Origin: Caryophanales bacterium UBA1427
GTDB taxonomy: Bacteria; Bacillota_I; Bacilli_A; ML615J-28; CAG-313
DNA: 64,000 bases
Assembly (NCBI GenBank): GCA_002329485.1
Contig: DCTZ01000005.1
Coordinates: forward strand, 36,059 to 100,058
Direction: 5' to 3'
Below, in pieces: positions 53,631 through 62,634 of the stretch. Below the pieces are notes generated by a model. It ran no database searches, was not told the origin of the DNA, and worked only from the letters and a program-made list of their open reading frames with translations. The stretch's first letter is position 1; every line of letters starts with the position of its first letter. A program made the translations under genes and the position numbers.

Positions 53631-54387
53631 TTCCGTTACCCAACCGCTCGTTATCGAAGACCGGGACGAAAAACAATTAATCCGCGTTTTGCCCTTGCAA
53701 AAGGCCATCCTTTATCATAAAAATAATAACGGTATCAGACATACAGAAATAACCTTGGAAGAAGGAGCAAATCTTACTTATCTGCTTTGGCAAAACGAAG
53801 GGGTTTTGGACGTCCGATTCGATATCTCTCTGAAACAAGATTCTTCCCTTACGTTTTATACCATGACTTCTTCGAACAAAAGCATAACGATGAATCCTTC
53901 GATTTACCTGAAGGGCGAAGGTGCTTCTGTTCAAGTCATGAATGTCTTTTTGGCATTGGACGATGCGAAAGTATCGTGCGATTCATTCATTCTGCACGAA
54001 AAAGGAAACACGCAAAGCGTTCACGAAAGCTATATCATCGCTTTGGACGAAGCGAGCGTGAAAGTTAACAACAATTCCAAAATCATAAAAGGCGCTTCAA
54101 AAAGCAATGCCAACCAGGTTGCGAAAGGCCTTATCATTGGCGAAAAGAGCCAGATAACCGCCGACCCCAATCTGTTTATCGAAGAACACGATGTCATCGC
54201 GCACCACGGGGCGGCTATCGGTTCTTTGAACAAAGATGAAATGTTCTATCTGATGAGCCGGGGCTTATCCGAAGAACAGGCTTCCAGGATTATTATTATG
54301 GGTTTCCTGCAACCGTTGCTTGATCATATCAGCGACGAAGAAACCAAAAAAGAAATCAAAGAGGATTTCGAACATAAATTAAAGTAG
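53608..54387 (+). CDS. sufD: short SufD-like scaffold protein
   Basis: About 259 residues, against about 430 for SufD. It retains the beta-helix core and the C-terminal helices: SQITADPNLFIEEHDVIAHHGAAIG and LMSRGLSEEQASRIIIMGFL. The N-terminal extension of usual SufD is missing. Short SufD-like proteins occur in other Bacillota suf operons. ATG 53608 (MATITIANSV) is used; it overlaps the end of sufC by 23 nt. Confidence 0.85.
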   Translation: MATITIANSVTQPLVIEDRDEKQLIRVLPLQKAILYHKNNNGIRHTEITLEEGANLTYLLWQNEGVLDVRFDISLKQDSSLTFYTMTSSNKSITMNPSIYLKGEGASVQVMNVFLALDDAKVSCDSFILHEKGNTQSVHESYIIALDEASVKVNNNSKIIKGASKSNANQVAKGLIIGEKSQITADPNLFIEEHDVIAHHGAAIGSLNKDEMFYLMSRGLSEEQASRIIIMGFLQPLLDHISDEETKKEIKEDFEHKLK

Positions 54388-54395
54388 GTGATATT

Positions 54396-55601
54396 TTGTT
54401 AAACAAAGCGATTCGCAGCGATTTTCCCGTTTTGGTCAATAACCCCGATTTGGTTTATTTGGACAGCGGCGCAACATCGCTGAAGATAAAAGCTGTAATC
54501 GACAAGATGAAAGATTATTACGAATACTATGGGGTAAATATTCACCGCGGCGTCTATTCTTTAAGCCATAAAGCAACCACCGAATACGAAGAAACAAGAG
54601 ACGTGGTGGCAAACTTTATCAACGCCAAGCCGGAAGAAATAATCTACACCAAAGGAACGACCAACGGTCTGAACATGGTGGCTTCCATTCTCGGCAAAAC
54701 TTTGCAAAAAGGCGACGAAGTGATTGTCTCGGAACTCGAACACCACAGCAGCATTCTTCCTTGGCAGCACCTTGCAAGCGAAAAAGGCTTGGTTCTTCGT
54801 TATGTCGATCTGACCGTCGACGGTCGGATTACTTTAGAAAACTTCAAAGCGACAATATCACCGAAAACGAAAGTCGTGGCCATTACCTATGTATCAAACG
54901 TGATGGGCTATATTACTCCTTTGAAAGAAATCATCAAAGAAGCCCATATAGCGGGGGCTGTCGTGATTGTGGATGCGGCGCAGGCGGCACCGCATTTAAA
55001 AATCGATGTCAAAGATTTGGATTGCGACTTTTTGGCTTTTTCCGCCCATAAGATGCTCGGCCCGACCGGTTTCGGAATCCTTTACGGAAAAAAACAAATT
55101 TTGGAACGCTTGGATCCGTACGAATACGGCGGCGACATGAACGACGATGTTTGTCTGTTTGAGGCAAGCTACCGTGAAGTGCCTTACAAATACGAAGCGG
55201 GAACCATGCCGATTGCGGAGGCAATTGCCTTTAAAGAAGCCATCCGGTATTTGGAAAAAATCGGGATGGACCGAATTAACGAACACGAAAAAGATTTAAT
55301 CGCCTATGCGATGCCGAAACTATTGGCCATCCCGGGCGTCGAAGTATACAATCCGACCACGGATACCGGAATCGTTGCCTTCAATATCAAAGGAGTGCAT
55401 CCTCATGATGCCGCAACGCTGTTCGATCAAAACAATATTGCTCTGCGCGCCGGCCACCACTGTGCCCAATTGATTACGAAGTGGCTAGGCGTTACCGGAA
55501 CCTTGAGAGCAAGTTTTTATATATATAATACGATTGAAGATGTCGACCGCTTTTTGGAAGCGGTTAAAGCAACCGTTTCGTTTTTTGAAAGGATTGGATA
55601 A
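54396..55601 (+). CDS. sufS: cysteine desulfurase SufS
   Basis: Takes sulfur from cysteine for Fe-S assembly. 401 residues, PLP type. N-terminal VYLDSGATSLK, SELEHHSSILPWQ, VDAAQAAPH, PLP lysine in FSAHKMLGPTG, and the catalytic Cys in ALRAGHHCAQ near residue 352. TTG start 54396 after AGGTGAT. It lies just before sufU, its sulfur acceptor in Gram-positives. Confidence 0.96.
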   Translation: MLNKAIRSDFPVLVNNPDLVYLDSGATSLKIKAVIDKMKDYYEYYGVNIHRGVYSLSHKATTEYEETRDVVANFINAKPEEIIYTKGTTNGLNMVASILGKTLQKGDEVIVSELEHHSSILPWQHLASEKGLVLRYVDLTVDGRITLENFKATISPKTKVVAITYVSNVMGYITPLKEIIKEAHIAGAVVIVDAAQAAPHLKIDVKDLDCDFLAFSAHKMLGPTGFGILYGKKQILERLDPYEYGGDMNDDVCLFEASYREVPYKYEAGTMPIAEAIAFKEAIRYLEKIGMDRINEHEKDLIAYAMPKLLAIPGVEVYNPTTDTGIVAFNIKGVHPHDAATLFDQNNIALRAGHHCAQLITKWLGVTGTLRASFYIYNTIEDVDRFLEAVKATVSFFERIG

Positions 55602-55604
55602 AAA

Positions 55605-56063
55605 ATGAGAACTGTTGAACAATTGTATCGCCAGGTCATCATGGAACACTACAAAAACCCCCGCAACAAAGGTTTGAAGGAAGAAGCGGGTTACAAAAAA
55701 CTGAGACTGAAAAATCCGAGCTGCGGCGATGACGTAACGGTTCAGATTCACCTACAGGACGGAAAACTTCAGGATATCCGCCATGACGGAAGCGGCTGCT
55801 CCATTTGCTGCTCCTCGGCTTCCATTATGAGCGAACTGATGAAAAACAAATCAACTGCCGAAGCGAATGCTTTGATACAGGATTATTACAAATTGATTAA
55901 AGGAGAAGAGCCCCAAGACATGGATGCTTTGGAAGAAGCGCAGGTATTTTCCGGTGTGGCGCAGTTTCCGGCCCGTACCAAATGTGCAACCATCGCCTGG
56001 CGGGCACTCGATGCTTTAATCAACGGCAGTTCGGAAGAGGATAACGATTATGAGCAATCTTGA
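55605..56063 (+). CDS. sufU: sulfur-transfer scaffold protein SufU
   Basis: 152 residues. Zinc-dependent sulfur acceptor for SufS in Gram-positives. Cysteines in [20 protein letters not shown] and [11 protein letters not shown] match the family. Starts 3 nt after sufS and overlaps sufB. Confidence 0.95.
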   Translation: MRTVEQLYRQVIMEHYKNPRNKGLKEEAGYKKLRLKNPSCGDDVTVQIHLQDGKLQDIRHDGSGCSICCSSASIMSELMKNKSTAEANALIQDYYKLIKGEEPQDMDALEEAQVFSGVAQFPARTKCATIAWRALDALINGSSEEDNDYEQS

Positions 56064-57447
56064 TAAAATCGGTTCCGAATACAAATACGGTTTCAAAACC
56101 GACGCTCCCACCGTATTCGATACCGGAAAAGGAATCTCGGAAGAAGTAATCCGAAAGATTTCCGCTTTCAAAAAAGAACCGAAGTGGATGGAAGAAATCC
56201 GCTTGAAGGCTTATCACGAATTTGCCAAAATGAAGTGGCCGACTTTCGGCCCGGATTTGGGAAGCCTTACTTTCGACGATTATATATATTACATCAAATC
56301 CAGCGAAAAAACGGTTAATCGGTGGGACCAGGTTCCCGAATCGATTAAGAAAACCTTCGATCAGCTCGGTATCAGAGAAGCCGAACAAAAGTATTTGGCG
56401 GGCGTATCGACCCAGTTCGAATCGGAAGTGGTTTACCACAACACCATCAAAGAACTCGAAGAACTGGGTGTATTGTTCTGCGATACCGACACGGCGGTAA
56501 AACTTTATCCCGATTTGGTCAAAGAATATTTTGGAAAAATCGTTCCGGCGGAAGACAATATGTTCGCTTCGCTCAATACCGCGGTTTGGAGCGGCGGATC
56601 GTTTATTTATGTTCCGAAAGGCGTCAAAATCGAAAAACCGCTGCAATCGTATTTCAGAATCAACACCGAGCAAATGGGTCAGTTCGAAAGAACTTTGATT
56701 ATCGTTGACGAAGGCGCAAGTCTCAACTACGTCGAAGGATGCACCGCGCCCATTTATTCCAAGGATTCTTTGCATGCGGCGGTGGTGGAAATCTTTGTCA
56801 AAAAGAACGGTTATTGCCGTTACTCCACCGTGCAGAATTGGTCCAAAAATATTGTCAATCTGGTCACCAAAAGGGCCTGGGTCGAAGAAAACGGCCAGAT
56901 GGAATGGATTGACGGCAATATCGGTTCCAATATCAACATGAAATATCCCGCCTGCATCCTCGCCGGTCCTTATGCCAAAGGAACAACGATTTCGATTGCT
57001 TTTGCGGGTGAAGGACAAATCCAGGATACCGGCGCCAAGATGATTCATCTTGCTCCGTACACTTCCAGCCAAATCATTTCCAAATCGATTTCCAAAGGCG
57101 GCGGAAAAGTCAATTACCGGGGACTTGTGCGTCACAACAAAAACGCCCTGTACGCAAGAAGCCACGTCGAATGCGATACTCTGATGCTTGACGAAAAATC
57201 GTTGAGCGATACGATTCCGACCAACATCGTGCAAAACCCGACGTCTTTCATCGAACATGAAGCTTCGGTTTCCAAAGTCAACGAAGAACAGCTGTTTTAT
57301 CTGATGAGCAGAGGTTTGACCGAAGAACAGGCAACGGAAATGATTATCATGGGATTTATCGAACCGTTTGCGAAAGAACTCCCGATGGAGTATGCGGTAG
57401 AATTGAATCAGTTGATCAAACTGGAAATGAAAGGTTCAATCGGTTAA
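56050..57447 (+). CDS. sufB: Fe-S cluster assembly scaffold SufB
   Basis: 465 residues, normal length. Scaffold on which clusters form with SufC and Suf[40 protein letters not shown], and the ending [20 protein letters not shown] are typical. Overlaps sufU by 14 nt. Ends the suf operon, followed by a large hairpin. Confidence 0.96.
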   Translation: MSNLDKIGSEYKYGFKTDAPTVFDTGKGISEEVIRKISAFKKEPKWMEEIRLKAYHEFAKMKWPTFGPDLGSLTFDDYIYYIKSSEKTVNRWDQVPESIKKTFDQLGIREAEQKYLAGVSTQFESEVVYHNTIKELEELGVLFCDTDTAVKLYPDLVKEYFGKIVPAEDNMFASLNTAVWSGGSFIYVPKGVKIEKPLQSYFRINTEQMGQFERTLIIVDEGASLNYVEGCTAPIYSKDSLHAAVVEIFVKKNGYCRYSTVQNWSKNIVNLVTKRAWVEENGQMEWIDGNIGSNINMKYPACILAGPYAKGTTISIAFAGEGQIQDTGAKMIHLAPYTSSQIISKSISKGGGKVNYRGLVRHNKNALYARSHVECDTLMLDEKSLSDTIPTNIVQNPTSFIEHEASVSKVNEEQLFYLMSRGLTEEQATEMIIMGFIEPFAKELPMEYAVELNQLIKLEMKGSIG

Positions 57448-57456
57448 TAAAAAAAC

Positions 57457-57540
57457 AAAGGTTCCTTTTTGGTTTGCCAAAAAGCAAATTGCTTCTTATT
57501 AAAGCAGTTGCTTCACGCAAATCGAAAAGGAACCTTTTTT
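57457..57540 (+). terminator. long rod-shaped hairpin after sufB
   Basis: A stem of about 21 bp (57457-57477 with 57517-57537; 13 bp perfect, two G-U pairs) enclosing a loop with further short pairings (AAGCAA / TTGCTT), ending in T6. It fits a terminator but is much longer than those elsewhere in the window. Confidence 0.7.
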
Positions 57541-57850
57541 CGAAAAAAAAGACAAGTAAATGAAGCAAATGTTTACTTGTCGGTTCGAAGGTGATAAATA
57601 AAGAAAAGCAGGTGCTTTTTCAAAAAGCACTTAAAGGGGAGAGACTTCCTTAAGAAAGGAATGATTTTTATTTAAGGAGATCTTTTTTCCTTAGTAATAT
57701 GGGGATATTCAATAAGGGTTTTGACATGCAAAAAATAAAAACGGTTTGGGTTTTGACCGCTTTCTCTTTAAAGGAAGCCTCTCAATAATATTGTATCATA
57801 TTTTTGAGGGTTTGCCAAGAAATTTGCCAATAAAATGGTATTGATAGTAT
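57541..57850. other. non-coding stretch with several hairpins
   Basis: The gap from sufB to lemA (about 515 nt) contains no gene. After the sufB hairpin it holds GACAAGTAAA / TTTACTTGTC (57551-57560 with 57572-57581, perfect 10 bp), GTGCTTTT / AAAAGCAC near 57612-57630, TTCCTT / AAGGAA near 57646-57661, and CCTCTCAA / TTTGAGGG near 57778-57810. It becomes very A/T rich after 57840, where the lemA promoter lies. I cannot tell whether this is an RNA gene, a series of terminators or a degraded element. Confidence 0.5.
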
Positions 57851-57910
57851 TCTTAAAATAAAAAAAATACGATATTGATTGCAATACGATTGTAAATATT
57901 TTATTATTAG

Positions 57911-57916
57911 TATAAT
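57911..57916 (+). promoter_or_regulatory. probable -10 of the lemA-TPM operon
   Basis: TATAAT; a TTGTAA lies 15 nt upstream, which is shorter than the optimum. Confidence 0.4.
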
Positions 57917-57963
57917 TATCAGTACAACCGAGTCGGTTGAACGTTCCTACAAAGGAGGAAACC

Positions 57964-58551
57964 ATGAAAAAAAAGATAATCAGTTTCGGAAGCATATTAT
58001 TTATTGTGCTGTTGGTGGCGGGAATTATCCTGATTGTCGGCTACAACTCAATGGTAGACCGGGAAGAGGAAATCGAATCGAAAAGAAATCAGGTATTTAA
58101 CCGTTTAACCCAAAGAGACAATACCATCGGACAGCTGCTCGGGGCAGTCGAGGGTTTGCAGGAGCATGCGGAAAACATTTATCAGATGGTGACCGATGCG
58201 AGAAAAGCTTTCAGCGATGCCAAAGCAGCAGGCGATACCGAAGGAATGATTGAAGCAGATGCTATGCAAGTCGAAGCCGTAAGGCAGCTAGTCATCATTA
58301 TCGAAAGCAATCCCAACGTAAATGCCGCTCCGGCTTTTATGACTTTGATGGATGAGATTTCCGCAAACGAAAATGCGATTGCGGTGGCACGCAAAGATTA
58401 CAATGACCAAGTGGCCGAATACAATAAAGCGGTTCGCAAATTCCCGACCGTTCTTTATGCAAGTCTGTTCGGTTTCGAGAAAAACAAACCGTACTGGAAG
58501 TTGGACGGTGAAAATGACATTCCGCAAATCGATTTCGGCACCAATGATTAA
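57964..58551 (+). CDS. lemA: LemA family protein
   Basis: 195 residues. N-terminal membrane segment (about 5-27), then the coiled-coil-like LemA domain: NSMVDREEEIESKRNQVFN, RLTQRDNTIGQLLGAV, ARKDYNDQVAEYNKAVRKFP, ending SLFGFEKNKPYWKLD. The role of LemA is unclear (membrane-associated, often beside TPM proteins). AAAGGAGG precedes the ATG. Overlaps the TPM gene by 8 nt. Confidence 0.9.
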   Translation: MKKKIISFGSILFIVLLVAGIILIVGYNSMVDREEEIESKRNQVFNRLTQRDNTIGQLLGAVEGLQEHAENIYQMVTDARKAFSDAKAAGDTEGMIEADAMQVEAVRQLVIIIESNPNVNAAPAFMTLMDEISANENAIAVARKDYNDQVAEYNKAVRKFPTVLYASLFGFEKNKPYWKLDGENDIPQIDFGTND

Positions 58552-59347
58552 AAATGCCAAATATATATTTTTCATTTCGGTAATCGTCTTAACTTTAATC
58601 AGTTGCAAAGGAAGTAAACTCCCCCGGCCGACGGACGAATTTTATGTCAATGATTTTGCGGACGCGTTGTCTTTTGCGACCAAAGAAAACATCGTTTATT
58701 TCGGGAACGAAGTTTACGAAGACACCAAGAAAATCAAAGAAATCGGCGGAACCCAAATCGTCTTTGCGACGTTTCTTTTGGATGACAAACTGACTGGTGC
58801 CGATATCGACATCACCGCCTTATACCGCAAATGGGGTATCGGCAAAAACGATATGGGAATTCTGACGGTTTTGTTTTTCGAAAAAGACAATGACGGCCTG
58901 TTGACCTTGTCCGAAACTTTCATGGAAGTCGGCTACCGGATGGAACAGTATCTGACGGCCGGGAAAATGGGAAGGCTGCTCGACGAAACCGTAAACAGTC
59001 CAGAATTTGCCTACGATTACGATTTGGCGGTCGCAAAACTTTTGTTCGAATTGCTGGTCATCGTAACCAACGATATCTACCCGGACTTTTATGAACCGTT
59101 CGATTACGATTTGGACGAATTTGTTATCGAACGTGACAACAACATCGATATCGATTATTCCTACGGGGATGTTCCGATGGGGTTCTTTTATTATCTGATT
59201 TCCCCGTATTCGAGCGTTTTCGAAAAAATCCTCCTGGGCTTATTTTTTGTTGCCTTTTTGGGCATTGGCGGCGGAGGAATCTTCTTTAAACGTTCGCGCG
59301 GCGGAGGCGGTTCGAGCGGAGGAATGCGGGTCGGAAGAAGAAAGTAA
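58544..59347 (+). CDS. TPM domain lipoprotein (YgcG family)
   Basis: 267 residues. Signal peptide with lipobox LISC (Cys21) then a TPM domain (about 30-165) of the YgcG type (FYVNDFADALSFATKENIVY; TDALYRKWGIGKNDMGILTVLF-like region), a membrane helix near 230-250, and a Gly/Arg/Ser-rich tail. These usually sit beside LemA, as here. ATG 58544 overlaps the end of lemA; the longer upstream frame runs antisense-free through lemA but is not supported. Function is unproven. Confidence 0.85.
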   Translation: MIKNAKYIFFISVIVLTLISCKGSKLPRPTDEFYVNDFADALSFATKENIVYFGNEVYEDTKKIKEIGGTQIVFATFLLDDKLTGADIDITALYRKWGIGKNDMGILTVLFFEKDNDGLLTLSETFMEVGYRMEQYLTAGKMGRLLDETVNSPEFAYDYDLAVAKLLFELLVIVTNDIYPDFYEPFDYDLDEFVIERDNNIDIDYSYGDVPMGFFYYLISPYSSVFEKILLGLFFVAFLGIGGGGIFFKRSRGGGGSSGGMRVGRRK

Positions 59348-59487
59348 ATTTACGGGATACCGAAATTTATCCATGAAGAGGATTGATTTTTGCGGCTAAA
59401 AAACCATCGAGTCAAAGAAACGAAAAAAACACGCAAAGAACTCCGAATGGTGTTTTAAAGATAGGTTGATGCTTGGATATATATAAA

Positions 59488-59518
59488 CAAACCCCGAGTT
59501 ACTGACTCGGGTTTTTTT
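59488..59518. terminator. bidirectional terminator
   Basis: Stem CCCGAGT / ACTCGGG with a 5-nt loop and flanking A- and T-runs, between the TPM gene and minus-strand sod. Confidence 0.85.
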
Positions 59519-59533
59519 ATGCCTGATTTTTAT

Positions 59534-60166
59534 TCAACGAAAAAAGGGCTGACGGTATCTTTTCGAAACTTCTTCCCAATCAATCAGGTTAAACCAGGCA
59601 TTGACATAATCTTTTCGGTTGTTTTGGTATTGCAGGTAGTAACTGTGTTCCCACAAATCGATGGTCAAAAGCGGAAACAAACGGTAGGGAAGGGAAGTAT
59701 TTTGGTTAAAGGTTGTCATTAAGCGTAGCTCCCCGAAAGGATTTGCCACAAGCGACACATAACCGGATCCGACAAATTCCGAAGTCAATCTTTTGAACAG
59801 TTCTTCGAAACCCTGCAGGGATCCGAAATAAGTATTGACGGCTTTTTGGAACAATTCGTCTTTGATTGGCCGGTAATTCGGCGTCATGGTCGCAAAATAC
59901 AGTTCGTGGTTATACACTCCTCCGGCACTTACCCAAACCTGGTTTTGGATTTCCCAGGGGAGCTGATAGATATTCAAAAGCAAATCGTACAAGGTCCAGC
60001 GGTGGAATTGGGGATACGTGCTCAAAGCGTTGTTCAGTTTATCGATATAAGATTTATAGTGCTTTTCGTAATGAGTGAAAACGACCTGTTCGTTTAAGTA
60101 CGGTTCCAACTCGTTGAAGCGGTATTTTAAGGGCATCGGGGTAAATGGATAAGTTAAATTGGGCAT
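59534..60166 (-). CDS. sod: superoxide dismutase, Mn type
   Basis: 210 residues. Converts superoxide to peroxide and oxygen. Metal ligands preserved: His in FTHYEKHYKSY, His in GGVYNHELYF, and Asp/His in DLWEHSYYLQYQNNR. Second-sphere Gln in FNQNTSLP is at the position used by Mn-SODs. Sequence is rather divergent, with an unusual N terminus (MPNLTYPFTPMPLKYRF). In spore-formers SODs are sometimes spore-coat related; not shown here. AAAGGAATG upstream. Confidence 0.9.
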   Translation of the reverse strand: MPNLTYPFTPMPLKYRFNELEPYLNEQVVFTHYEKHYKSYIDKLNNALSTYPQFHRWTLYDLLLNIYQLPWEIQNQVWVSAGGVYNHELYFATMTPNYRPIKDELFQKAVNTYFGSLQGFEELFKRLTSEFVGSGYVSLVANPFGELRLMTTFNQNTSLPYRLFPLLTIDLWEHSYYLQYQNNRKDYVNAWFNLIDWEEVSKRYRQPFFR

Positions 60167-60181
60167 GGAATCATTCCTTTC

Positions 60182-60197
60182 ACAATATATATATTGT
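60182..60197. promoter_or_regulatory. perfect palindrome upstream of sod
   Basis: A 16-bp perfect inverted repeat (ACAATATATATATTGT) between sod and the hydrolase gene, 16 nt from the sod start. It could be an operator, but its alternating A/T core is common in this genome. Confidence 0.3.
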
Positions 60198-60287
60198 TAA
60201 AAGAAAGAATTCATGATAATTTCGGAAGTCTTAAAAAACATGTTTTTAAAATCCCCCGAATAAAATTAAACAAGGATGTGATTTTAA

Positions 60288-61040
60288 GTGGATTTTAAAT
60301 ATCATGACTTGAATATCCATTATGTCGCGGAAGGAAAAGGTCCCCCGGTTGTTTTTCTGCACGGTTGGGGAGCCAACCTCAAAACGTTCGACCGGATTGT
60401 CCCGAACCTTATCAACCATTATACCGTTTACAGAATCGATTTGCCGGGCTTCGGCAAAAGCGATGCTTTGACCAATTCCTTTTCACTAGACGATTATACC
60501 GCTTTTTTGGACAGTTTCGTCGGGATTCTGAAACTTGACAGTCCTGTTTTGATCGGACACTCGTTTGGCGGGAAAATCATTTTGTCGTATCTGTTGAAAA
60601 ACCCGAACATAAAAAAAGCGGTCCTGATTTCGAGTTCGGGAATTAGGCGCCCGTTGAGTTTAAAGAAACGGCTTCAGGTTGCTTGGTTTAAGGCCAAAAA
60701 ACGCTGGTATATCCTTCGAAAAGACGGAGTGGGCCTCCAACAGCTTTACGATAAATCGGGTAGCGACGACTACAAAAACGCAAGTTTGGTTATGAAAGCA
60801 ACTCTTTCAAAAGTTGTTGCCAAGGGCCTTCAAAAAGATTTGAAAAAAATCAATCAGGAAGTTTTGCTGATATGGGGCAAGCTCGACAAAACCACGCCGT
60901 ACCGGGATGCTTTGCTCATGAACAGAAAAATCAAAAACAGCGGTTTGGTGACCTTCGAGGAAGCCGGGCATTTTCCTTACCTGGAAGACCCGGTCCGGTT
61001 TATATATGTCTTAAAGAATTATTTGGGCATAACGGATTGA
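60288..61040 (+). CDS. alpha/beta hydrolase
   Basis: 250 residues. Nucleophile elbow GHSFGGK (Ser near residue 97), N-terminal oxyanion HGWGANLK, DLPGFGKS, acid in WGKLDKTTPY and catalytic His in EAGHFPYLE. Cytosolic, no signal peptide. GTG start after AAGGATGTGA. It is followed 4 nt later by murF. Substrate unknown. Confidence 0.85.
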   Translation: MDFKYHDLNIHYVAEGKGPPVVFLHGWGANLKTFDRIVPNLINHYTVYRIDLPGFGKSDALTNSFSLDDYTAFLDSFVGILKLDSPVLIGHSFGGKIILSYLLKNPNIKKAVLISSSGIRRPLSLKKRLQVAWFKAKKRWYILRKDGVGLQQLYDKSGSDDYKNASLVMKATLSKVVAKGLQKDLKKINQEVLLIWGKLDKTTPYRDALLMNRKIKNSGLVTFEEAGHFPYLEDPVRFIYVLKNYLGITD

Positions 61041-61044
61041 TGTT

Positions 61045-62622
61045 ATGGATATCTTGACCTTCATCTATGTTTTCGGTTGTTTCGTCGTCATGATTCCTTT
61101 TACCTACGAATGGTTTCTGCTTTTTCAGCAGGAACACTATTCTGCCCGAAAAATTCTGAATTCGCTCAAATACCGCTACTTTAAAAACAAAGCCGTTTAT
61201 GCTATATATATCGCGACTTTTTGGGCCTTATTGGTTGCTTTGAATCTTTCGACATACGTGTATTTGGGTACGGTTGTCTGTTTTCTTTGGGCTATCTATT
61301 TGATTCCGAAAGCCGTGGTGCCTTTGAAAATCACCCCGCGCCTGATTCGTTTGACGGTTACTTATACCTTGTTGGTAATTTCTGTGGCTCTGGTTTTGTT
61401 GCAAGGGGGGGTTTACTTAGGGTTTTCTTTAAGCCTCCTTATTCTTCCTTTTCTGATGCTTCTTGCCAATTTTCTTAATTACCCGGTCGAACAGGCAATC
61501 AGAATCTTTTATTTAAGAAAGGCCCAAAAGAAATTAAGCAAAATGCGCCACCTGATTAAATTCGGGATTACCGGAAGTTTCGGAAAAACTTCGACCAAAA
61601 ACATTCTGACTCAGCTTTTGAGCGATTCTTTTTTGGTTGCGGCTACTCCCAAATCGTTCAATACTCCTTTGGGAATCGCCTTGACCATCAACAAAATGCT
61701 TCCCGGTTATTCGGAAGTTTTTATAGCAGAAATGGGGGCGTTTCGTCTTAAGGAAATCAAATATTTGGCCGATTTCGTCAAACCCCAAATAGCCGTTATT
61801 ACTGACATCGGTCCCCAGCATTTATCCACTTTTAAAACCGTCGACAATATCGTTAAAGCCAAAACGGAAATTTTGGAAAACACTTTTCCTCCTTTATTCG
61901 GGATTGTGAATGCGGATTCCGCTTATTTAAGGGACTATCTTAAAGAGAAGACAGCTTTAAAGACGGAATTGCTTTGGGTCGGCATTGAAAACAAAGAAGC
62001 CGATATATATGCTTCAGACATTCAAATTTCCGGTAAAGAGACATCGTTTGATCTTTATATCGGAGGAAAAAAAGAAGGAGTCATTAACACGAAACTTCTC
62101 GGCAGACACAATGTCTACAATATCCTTTTCGGCGTGGCCGGGATAATTGCTTTGCAAAACCTGGGGTACGATTTGGTTATAACCGATATATGCGAAAAAA
62201 TCAAAAACCTAAAACCTATCGAACATCGGCTCGAGTACCAGAAATGGGGTAACTGGGATGTCTATAACGATTCCTACAACGCCAATATCCAGGGGTTTAT
62301 AAACGGTTTGGAAGTATTGAAAAAATGTGATTTGAAAAAAGCCGTTATAACGCCGGGGATTGTGGATGCCGGAAAAGAAATGGCTGCTTTGAATACGCTT
62401 GTGGCCAGGGAATTGTTAACGGACATCAATTGGGTTCTTTTGATTGACAATCAGGCCAGCCGAATCATCGAAGGATATTTTTTGGAAAACAATTTTACCG
62501 AATATCTGAAATTTGCTTCGTTTTCCCAGGCCTTAGGTTACCTGAAAGAAAACTATTCCGACGAGCAAATATGTTTGTTGATCGAAAATGATTTGCCCGA
62601 TCATTTTCTGATTAGAAAGTAA
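61045..62622 (+). CDS. murF: membrane-embedded MurF-type ligase
   Basis: 525 residues. Residues about 1-165 are hydrophobic, with four or five membrane helices instead of the usual UDP-MurNAc-tripeptide-binding domain. From about 172 comes a Mur ligase core: ATP loop GITGSFGKTSTKN, EMGAFRLKEIKYL, TDIGPQHLSTF, the carbamylated-Lys region VKAKTEIL, GRHNVYNILFGVAG, and YNDSYNAN, the MurF hallmark. It would add D-Ala-D-Ala to the UDP-MurNAc peptide. Located beside ddl, which makes D-Ala-D-Ala. Confidence 0.88.
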   Translation: MDILTFIYVFGCFVVMIPFTYEWFLLFQQEHYSARKILNSLKYRYFKNKAVYAIYIATFWALLVALNLSTYVYLGTVVCFLWAIYLIPKAVVPLKITPRLIRLTVTYTLLVISVALVLLQGGVYLGFSLSLLILPFLMLLANFLNYPVEQAIRIFYLRKAQKKLSKMRHLIKFGITGSFGKTSTKNILTQLLSDSFLVAATPKSFNTPLGIALTINKMLPGYSEVFIAEMGAFRLKEIKYLADFVKPQIAVITDIGPQHLSTFKTVDNIVKAKTEILENTFPPLFGIVNADSAYLRDYLKEKTALKTELLWVGIENKEADIYASDIQISGKETSFDLYIGGKKEGVINTKLLGRHNVYNILFGVAGIIALQNLGYDLVITDICEKIKNLKPIEHRLEYQKWGNWDVYNDSYNANIQGFINGLEVLKKCDLKKAVITPGIVDAGKEMAALNTLVARELLTDINWVLLIDNQASRIIEGYFLENNFTEYLKFASFSQALGYLKENYSDEQICLLIENDLPDHFLIRK

Positions 62623-62634
62623 AGGAAGGTGAAT

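Noticed and set aside
53608..54387. sufD as a truncated pseudogene
   Set aside because: The frame is intact, overlaps neighbours in an ordered operon, and the core domains are preserved, so a short functional protein is more likely.
56020..57258. Long open frame on the minus strand opposite sufB
   Set aside because: It is the antisense shadow of sufB, lacks a ribosome binding site, has biased composition (Phe/Arg/Asp-rich) and no recognisable motif.
57582..57591. GGTTCGAA resembling a tRNA T-loop
   Set aside because: No matching T-stem, acceptor stem, anticodon arm or CCA; the surrounding bases form an unrelated hairpin.
57457..57840. CRISPR array
   Set aside because: The repeats are different inverted repeats without a constant direct repeat or regular spacers.
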